Assembly: GCA_016256075.1 (NCBI GenBank) | Contig: SDVU01000575.1 | Span: 1-12,249 of the forward strand | Reading direction: 5' to 3' | Source of the DNA: Dictyocoela muelleri | Taxonomy: Eukaryota; Microsporidia | DNA: 12,249 nucleotides | In this document: piece by piece, positions 8,597 through 12,249 of the stretch | Position numbering within the stretch: position 1 is the stretch's first letter | Layout: each line of letters starts with the position of its first letter | The notes under the pieces: model-generated | The model's database searches: none | The model's input: the letters and a program-made list of their open reading frames with translations, nothing else | What the model was told of the DNA's origin: nothing | Position numbers and translations under genes: made by a program

Positions 8597-9105
8597 GGCG
8601 AATTTTCGCCGCAGCGAAAAAACGCCGGATTTTAAAATTAATTAAACTAGCCTATGGTTTTACAAAAAAATATAATTTTTAATGATAAAAATATTAAATT
8701 ATTTATTCATAGTTAATTTATTCATTAAAAATATTTATTCTGGTTAATTTATTCATGAGAAATCTATTTATTAAATTTATTTATTCATGATTAATCTATT
8801 TATTAAATTTATTTATTCATGGTTAATTTATCCATTGAATTTAGTTATTCATAGTTAATTTATTCATTAAATTTAGTTCTTCATGATTAATTTATTCATT
8901 AAATTTATTTATTCATAAATAATTATTCATTAAATTTATTTATTCATAAACGAATTGGCTCTTATTTAGAAAAATGCCTACCTTATGTTGTCATCTTTCT
9001 TAAAAAAACCCCAATAAATTAATAATATTTTTATCATTAAAAATTATATTTTTTAAAAACCATAAGGGTAGTTAAATTAATTTTGAAATCCGGCGAAAAT
9101 TCACC
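8597..9105. mobile_element. 509-bp foldback element with hairpin tip and 32-bp repeats
   Basis: Terminal inverted repeats of about 95 bp run from 8597 and back from 9105. The outer tip is the palindrome GGCGAATTTTCGCC (8597-8610; right counterpart GGTGAATTTTCGCC), overlapping a second hairpin TTTTCGC/GCGAAAA at 8604-8621 on the left only. Further in, both arms share TTAA-TA-CCTTATGGTTTT and ATAATTTTTAATGATAAAAATATTA. The interior (about 8700-8950) holds seven or eight 32-bp units near TTAATTTATTCATTAAATTTATTTATTCATGA split over its length, followed by a short unique segment (8950-9005). No reading frame. Confidence 0.8.
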
Positions 9106-9562
9106 GATCCATAATTTAAACCTATTTTTGGCCTTTATTTTTTAACACATATTTTTTTAACAAACCCCTTTTAACACTTATTTTTATACCTTATTTTTTT
9201 AATCATTATTTAAACCTAATCTTTTGAATCATATTTCTTACCCCTTAAAAAAAAGATTTTTAGAAAATAAGTAATACAAGGGGATAAATAATAAGGGTCA
9301 AAAAATAAAGGTTTTAAAATAAGAGTTATAAATAAAGGTTAAAAAAATAAGTGTTAAAAATAAAGGTTAAAAAATAAAGTTTAAAAATAGGGTAAAAAAA
9401 TAAAGTCAAAAAAAAATAAGGTCAAAAAAATGAGGGCATAATATATTTTCTAAAAATAGATGTTTAAAATAAAGGCTAAAATGTAATTACTAAAATGTAA
9501 TTGCTAAAAAGTAATGGCGAAAAATAATGTCTAAAAAAATATGAGCTGAGAATTAGGGGTAG
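9106..9562. repeat. Degenerate minisatellite arm, right
   Basis: From 9106 to about 9240 it repeats left-arm-type T-rich units (including the 85-bp duplication). From about 9240 the strand bias flips to AAAATAAGGGT and AAAAATAAAGGTT units, the reverse complement of the left arm. The inversion point of the large palindrome therefore lies close to 9240. Confidence 0.65.
9107..9192. repeat. About 85-bp direct duplication, right copy
   Basis: Partner of 8511-8596, immediately outside the right end of the 8597-9105 foldback element. Confidence 0.75.
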
Positions 9563-9582
9563 TACAGACCTATTCATTATAT

Positions 9583-9663
9583 TTGACACCAAATTTTATT
9601 ATTATTGACATAAAAATATTTATTACTTTTGACACCAAATTTTATTATTATTGACATAAAAAG
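9583..9663. repeat. Left terminal repeat block of the Tc1-like element
   Basis: Two nearly identical 46-bp units, each made of two 23-bp halves: GACACCAAATTTTATTATTA and a TTGACATAAAAA half. Direct repeats inside terminal inverted repeats recall the IR/DR arrangement of some Tc1 elements, where they serve as transposase binding sites. Confidence 0.75.
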
Positions 9664-9692
9664 ATTTATTTTCTAGAAAAAATTCTCTCAAA

Positions 9693-10753
9693 ATGAAATC
9701 TTTCTCAGAAGAAAATGATCCAAACTTAGCTGAGACTATACCAGTCGATACATAAGAAAATACTGGTAATTACGTAGGAAACAAGACAGACACCACAAGA
9801 AACATAATAGAATGCGTTCTAAATCTCAAAAACAATCAAGTTTTATTCAAAGGCAAGCTTCCAATTTTACAAATTCCAAAAAATACTCTTATCAGAATCT
9901 AAAAACAATATCTTTCAGGATAGTTTACCGATTTTTCTCAGTTCAAGACAGCCGGTGAAAAAAGAAGTTGCAATCTTAAAATTTTTCGTTTAAAAAGAAT
10001 TACTTTGCAACATAATTTGAGTAAAATCCCTGTAGCAGATTATCATATATATATCAGAAAAAATGAGAGAATTAAATAGAAATTTTTCTTATTCGAGACC
10101 TACCATATGTAGAATTGCCAAGAAAAATGGATATACAAGAAATTTCTTTACATTGGTTCCATTAAATAGAAATAGTAATCATAATAAAAATGTGAGGGCT
10201 CAATACGCCAGTTCCTAAGTTTCAATAAATGATAGCCAGATAAAATTTATTGCTGAAACTGGTTTAACTTATATTATTATTAAAAAGGAGATATTCGCCA
10301 AAAAAAAATACAAAATGTTTTGTAACAGCGCCTAACTAAAAAATAAATGTTTCTGTTATATGTGCAATTACTATATTTGGGTTTTCAGATTACAAGATTA
10401 ACGTAGGTAGTTATAAATCCTTTACGTTTTGGAATATATAAAGACAAAGCTACCAGATTTAGAATAAAACACATCTAAGTTTATAATAATGGATAATGCT
10501 TATATCCACAAAACAGAAGTTTTAAAGAGTGTATTCTAGAAAAAAAACTATATATTTAAAATTGCCACCTTATACTCAACATCTTAATCCTATAGAAGAA
10601 TTTTTATCATGTCTAAAGAATAGTGTAAGACTAACGGGAAATTTTTCAGACAGAAACTCTCATATAAATGTTTTTGATAATTTATTTACGAATTATGAAT
10701 TTTCTGTGAAAGAGATTATAAACACATGCGAACCTGAATTGAAAAGGCTTTAG
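9693..10753 (+). pseudogene. Tc1/mariner-IS630 DDE transposase, decayed
   Basis: The likely start is the ATG at 9693, which reads MKSFSEENDPNLAETIPVDT and then meets a stop. A helix-turn-helix-type segment follows near 10100-10200 (PTICRIAKKNGYTRNFF, then VPLNRN). The first catalytic region reads KFIAETG at 10243-10263, where the family has F-I-D-E, so Ala replaces the expected Asp. A beta-strand segment NVSVICAITIFGFS lies near 10345-10390. The second catalytic motif is IIMDNAYIHKT with Asp at 10492-10494. The last is LPPYTQHLNPIEEF with the catalytic Glu at 10595, about 34 residues after that Asp, as in DDE_3 enzymes. Motifs lie in different frames with several stops, including a TAG just before the 10529 reading frame, so the gene is dead. 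The open C-terminal part (10529-10753) ends in TAG. Confidence 0.85.
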
Positions 10754-10849
10754 CTTTTCAGTATTTTATTTTATTAAAGGTCATTTAAATAAGGGTATTT
10801 TTAAAAAATTGGATATGATTAATTTATGTTCAATAAAATAATATTTTCT

Positions 10850-10986
10850 GTCAATAATAATGAAATTTGGCGTCAATAAAAATAAAATTTGGTGTCAATA
10901 ATAAGCAAATTTGGTGTCTATAATAATAATAATAATAATAAAATTTTGTGTCAAAAATAATGAAATTTGATGTCAAAAATAATGAA
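10850..10986. repeat. Right terminal repeat block of the Tc1-like element
   Basis: About six inverted units of the left block, each close to TAATAATGAAATTTGGTGTC. One unit is extended by an (ATA)n run near 10919-10940. The left side has about four such half units, so the two ends are not equal in copy number. Confidence 0.75.
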
Positions 10987-11214
10987 AAGGTCTTTAATAA
11001 ATTAATATGCGAATTTTTTTTAAATCTATAACTCTAATAAAGGTAGTCTATAAAATTTGATAACTGTCTCTAATTGACATAAAATTTGGGCCTGAAAGTT
11101 GCAGAAATGGGGTATAAGATAGAAAAATGAGCATATAAGTTCGCAGAAAACTGTAATAAAAAAGATAATTAATAAATTTTAGGAAATTATAATGAATGAA
11201 ATTAGGACTCTATA

Positions 11215-11370
11215 CAGTCTTTTTTAGTTTTCTAGACATTTTTGCAGTTTTAAGGCAACTTTTTAAGTTTTATAGACAATTTTTTTTAGTTTTATATGAC
11301 TTTTTTTATTTTTATATACAACTTTCTAGAGTTTTATTGACAACTTTTTACAGCTTTATAGACAACTTTA
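11215..11370. repeat. About 21-bp minisatellite (TTTATAGACAACTTTTT)
   Basis: Seven or eight units close to AGTTTTATAGACAACTTTTT. The array resumes briefly at 11545-11572 after the small element at 11371-11534. The open frame 11196-11399 here is a by-product of the repeat and has no coding character. Confidence 0.7.
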
Positions 11371-11534
11371 GATCATGTCTATTTTTCCTCTACAAGTAGA
11401 TCATGTCGATCATCTCATGTAAAATGAAAAAAAAATAAAAATTCTTATCCGATTTGCATTCAGGATATATTAACTTTAAATAATTTGAGATTATTTTGAT
11501 CTTTTACTTCGCCGGGGGAAAGATCGACATGATC
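11371..11534. mobile_element. 164-bp palindromic MITE inserted in the minisatellite
   Basis: The ends are inverted: GATCATGTCTATTTTTCCTC (left) and GATCATGTCGATCTTTCCCC (right, reverse complement). A second GATCATGTCGATCATC copy lies just inside the left end (11400-11415). The interior is AT-rich with no frame. The 21-bp array is interrupted by it, so it is younger than the array. Confidence 0.65.
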
Positions 11535-11572
11535 CACAATCTTTTTGAGACTTATAGACAAAACTTTCATAT

Positions 11573-11719
11573 ATTTTAAATAAAACATAACTAATTTGTT
11601 GTTTAGCAAATAATTTTATTATTTAAATAAAATCGACTTGTGCGATAGTCTTAGCACCTCTTTTTCTCATTGCTTTAAATATCTTTCTAGTCTCAATCTA
11701 CAATTATGAAACTTAATAA
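11573..11719. other. Spacer, nothing recognised
   Basis: AT-rich sequence between the minisatellite and the unidentified reading frame. No hairpin tip, repeat or gene signal was seen. Confidence 0.4.
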
Positions 11720-12088
11720 AATGTTTCAATCAATAAATATCCATTGAAGGATGAATTTATGCTTTTATCTCGTGATTTGAAACATGAAAAAAAAACTCCT
11801 CTATAAGGTTCAAGTAAGAAGAGTAAAGTTGTTGGAACTTTAGAATGTAATTCTTCTTGTCAGGCTTTTATTTACGCCGGAAGTGTTGTAGATAATGGCG
11901 TTTACCATGACTATAAATTCTTTTCATGTGAGTTCAAAGTTGGTAGCTCCGATTTTATGAATTCTTTCGATTCAAAAATTTGTAACTTCCTGTTTTACCT
12001 TATAAGGACAAACACTTTGTCTGTGAAAGTACATAAAACGCTACGCATCAACTCGCCGCGGCGAGTAGATGCACAGCTCAAATATTAA
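11720..12088 (+). pseudogene. Unidentified reading frame with one in-frame stop
   Basis: I do not recognise this frame. It is open from 11720 to 11803, has a TAA at 11804-11806, and is open again from 11807 to the stop at 12086-12088 (93 codons), about 120 codons in all. It reads YPLKDEFMLLSRDLKHEK before the stop and GTLECNSSCQAFIYAGSVVD after it. No ATG precedes the longer part. Possible starts are ATG 11759 before the stop and the Met in SSDFM after it. The C-terminal end runs into the GC-rich palindrome at 12042, so the true gene end is probably lost to that insertion. Its composition is less AT-rich than the neighbouring elements, and an open run of this length is unlikely but not impossible by chance. 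It could be a host gene remnant or part of another transposon. The C-x3-C-x-A pattern weakly recalls zinc-binding N-termini of some MULE proteins. Confidence 0.35.
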
Positions 12089-12138
12089 AAAAATTTCTTC
12101 TTTGCATCTACTCGCCGCGGAGGCGAGTTTATGATGTA
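12042..12138. mobile_element. 97-bp GC-tipped double-hairpin element
   Basis: Left block: CATC-AACTCGCCGCGGCGAGTAGATG, which contains the perfect 16-bp palindrome at 12051-12066. Right block: GCATCTACTCGCCGCGGAGGCGAGTTTATGATG (12104-12136), the inverse of the left. The spacer is a short AAATTTTTTT-like palindrome. The whole unit is thus a palindrome of palindromes. The AACTCGCC core is shared with the ends of the MULE at 2034-5385. Confidence 0.65.
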
Positions 12139-12206
12139 TTTTTATTGTTTAAAATATATTATGTCGCGGGCGGCGCACTATACGCACATCGTTAAATTTT
12201 TTATGC
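12139..12206. other. Spacer with GC-rich patch
   Basis: It contains a GTCGCGGGCGGCGCAC patch (about 12163-12178), unusual against the local AT background. No gene or repeat was identified in it. Confidence 0.4.
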
Positions 12207-12209
12207 TGC

Positions 12210-12238
12210 ACGAGAACTCGCTGAAGGCGAGTTCTCGT
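12210..12238. repeat. Perfect 12-bp stem hairpin
   Basis: ACGAGAACTCGC (12210-12221) pairs exactly with GCGAGTTCTCGT (12227-12238) around the loop TGAAG. The ACTCGC core is again that of the MULE tips and the 12042 element. It may be the tip of a further element continuing past the window. Confidence 0.7.
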
Positions 12239-12249
12239 AAACTTTCCGC

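Larger units (their letters stand above)
9565..10994 (+). mobile_element. Tc1/mariner (IS630 superfamily) transposon, decayed
   Basis: A 1430-bp element flanked by TA on both sides (9563-9564 and 10995-10996), the usual Tc1/mariner target. The tips are CAGACCTATTCATTATATTT (left) and AAGACCTTTTCATTATTTTT (right, reverse complement). It encodes a decayed DDE transposase on the plus strand (9693-10753). It is inserted at the inner edge of the right arm of the large inverted-repeat element, so it is younger than that element. Confidence 0.85.
7731..11214. mobile_element. About 3.5-kb inverted-repeat element, carrying two later insertions
   Basis: The outer arms are inverted copies. The left (about 7731-7965) has TATAGAGCCTTAATTTCATT, then a TTATAGAC-AA-TTT repeat block, then TATTAATTTATTAATA. 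The right (about 10995-11214), reverse-complemented, gives TATAGAGTCCTAATTTCATT, a matching block and TATTAATTTATTAAA. Inside, degenerate minisatellites are also inverted (plus-strand ACC-TTATTTTT on the left, AAAATAAGGGT on the right). Without the 8597-9105 and 9565-10994 insertions the unit would be about 1.5 kb. No transposase of its own was found. Boundaries are approximate because the arms are degenerate. Confidence 0.55.

Noticed and set aside
11196-11399. 67-aa plus-strand frame rich in Phe and Tyr
   Set aside because: It is generated by the T-rich 21-bp minisatellite.

Overview
This window looks like a graveyard of nested transposable elements in a very AT-rich eukaryotic genome. I found no intact host gene, tRNA or rRNA. 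The mixture (a Ty3/gypsy-like fossil, a FLYWCH-type Mutator-like element (MULE), a Tc1/mariner-IS630 element and many palindromic non-autonomous elements) would fit a transposon-rich microsporidian or another early-branching fungal relative. That assignment is an inference from composition and element content only.

Left half (1-7325): the oldest layer is a decayed Ty3/gypsy-like retroelement on the minus strand. Its protease-like segment lies near 5840-5890 and its reverse-transcriptase segment near 100-700. It is split by a stack of insertions. A hairpin-tipped element begins at 1064. A MULE (2034-5385) with a decayed minus-strand transposase sits at the hairpin element's right end. A foldback element (2548-3298) lies inside the MULE transposase. 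A MULE-type non-autonomous element (4559-5179) with a perfect 9-bp target duplication lies near the transposase 5' end.

Right half (7326-12249): a 174-bp palindromic element is followed by a roughly 3.5-kb inverted-repeat structure (about 7731-11214). Its arms are degenerate minisatellites. They are interrupted by a second foldback element (8597-9105) and by a Tc1/mariner-like element (9565-10994) flanked by TA. Beyond lie a minisatellite with a small palindromic element inside it, an unidentified reading frame with one in-frame stop (11720-12088), and GC-rich palindromes to the window end.

Most striking: four insertions are flanked by unusually long direct duplications of the target, about 157, 82, 160 and 85 bp. 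All four inserted elements have palindromic, GC-richer tips. In the nested stack the duplication copies become more alike from outside inward (about 76%, 80%, then 93% by hand alignment), as expected if each duplication was made when its element inserted. The Tc1-like element and the 4559-5179 element instead have ordinary TA and 9-bp duplications. This suggests a group of hairpin-tipped elements that make very long target-site duplications, which I do not recognise as a described rule. All alignments were done by eye.
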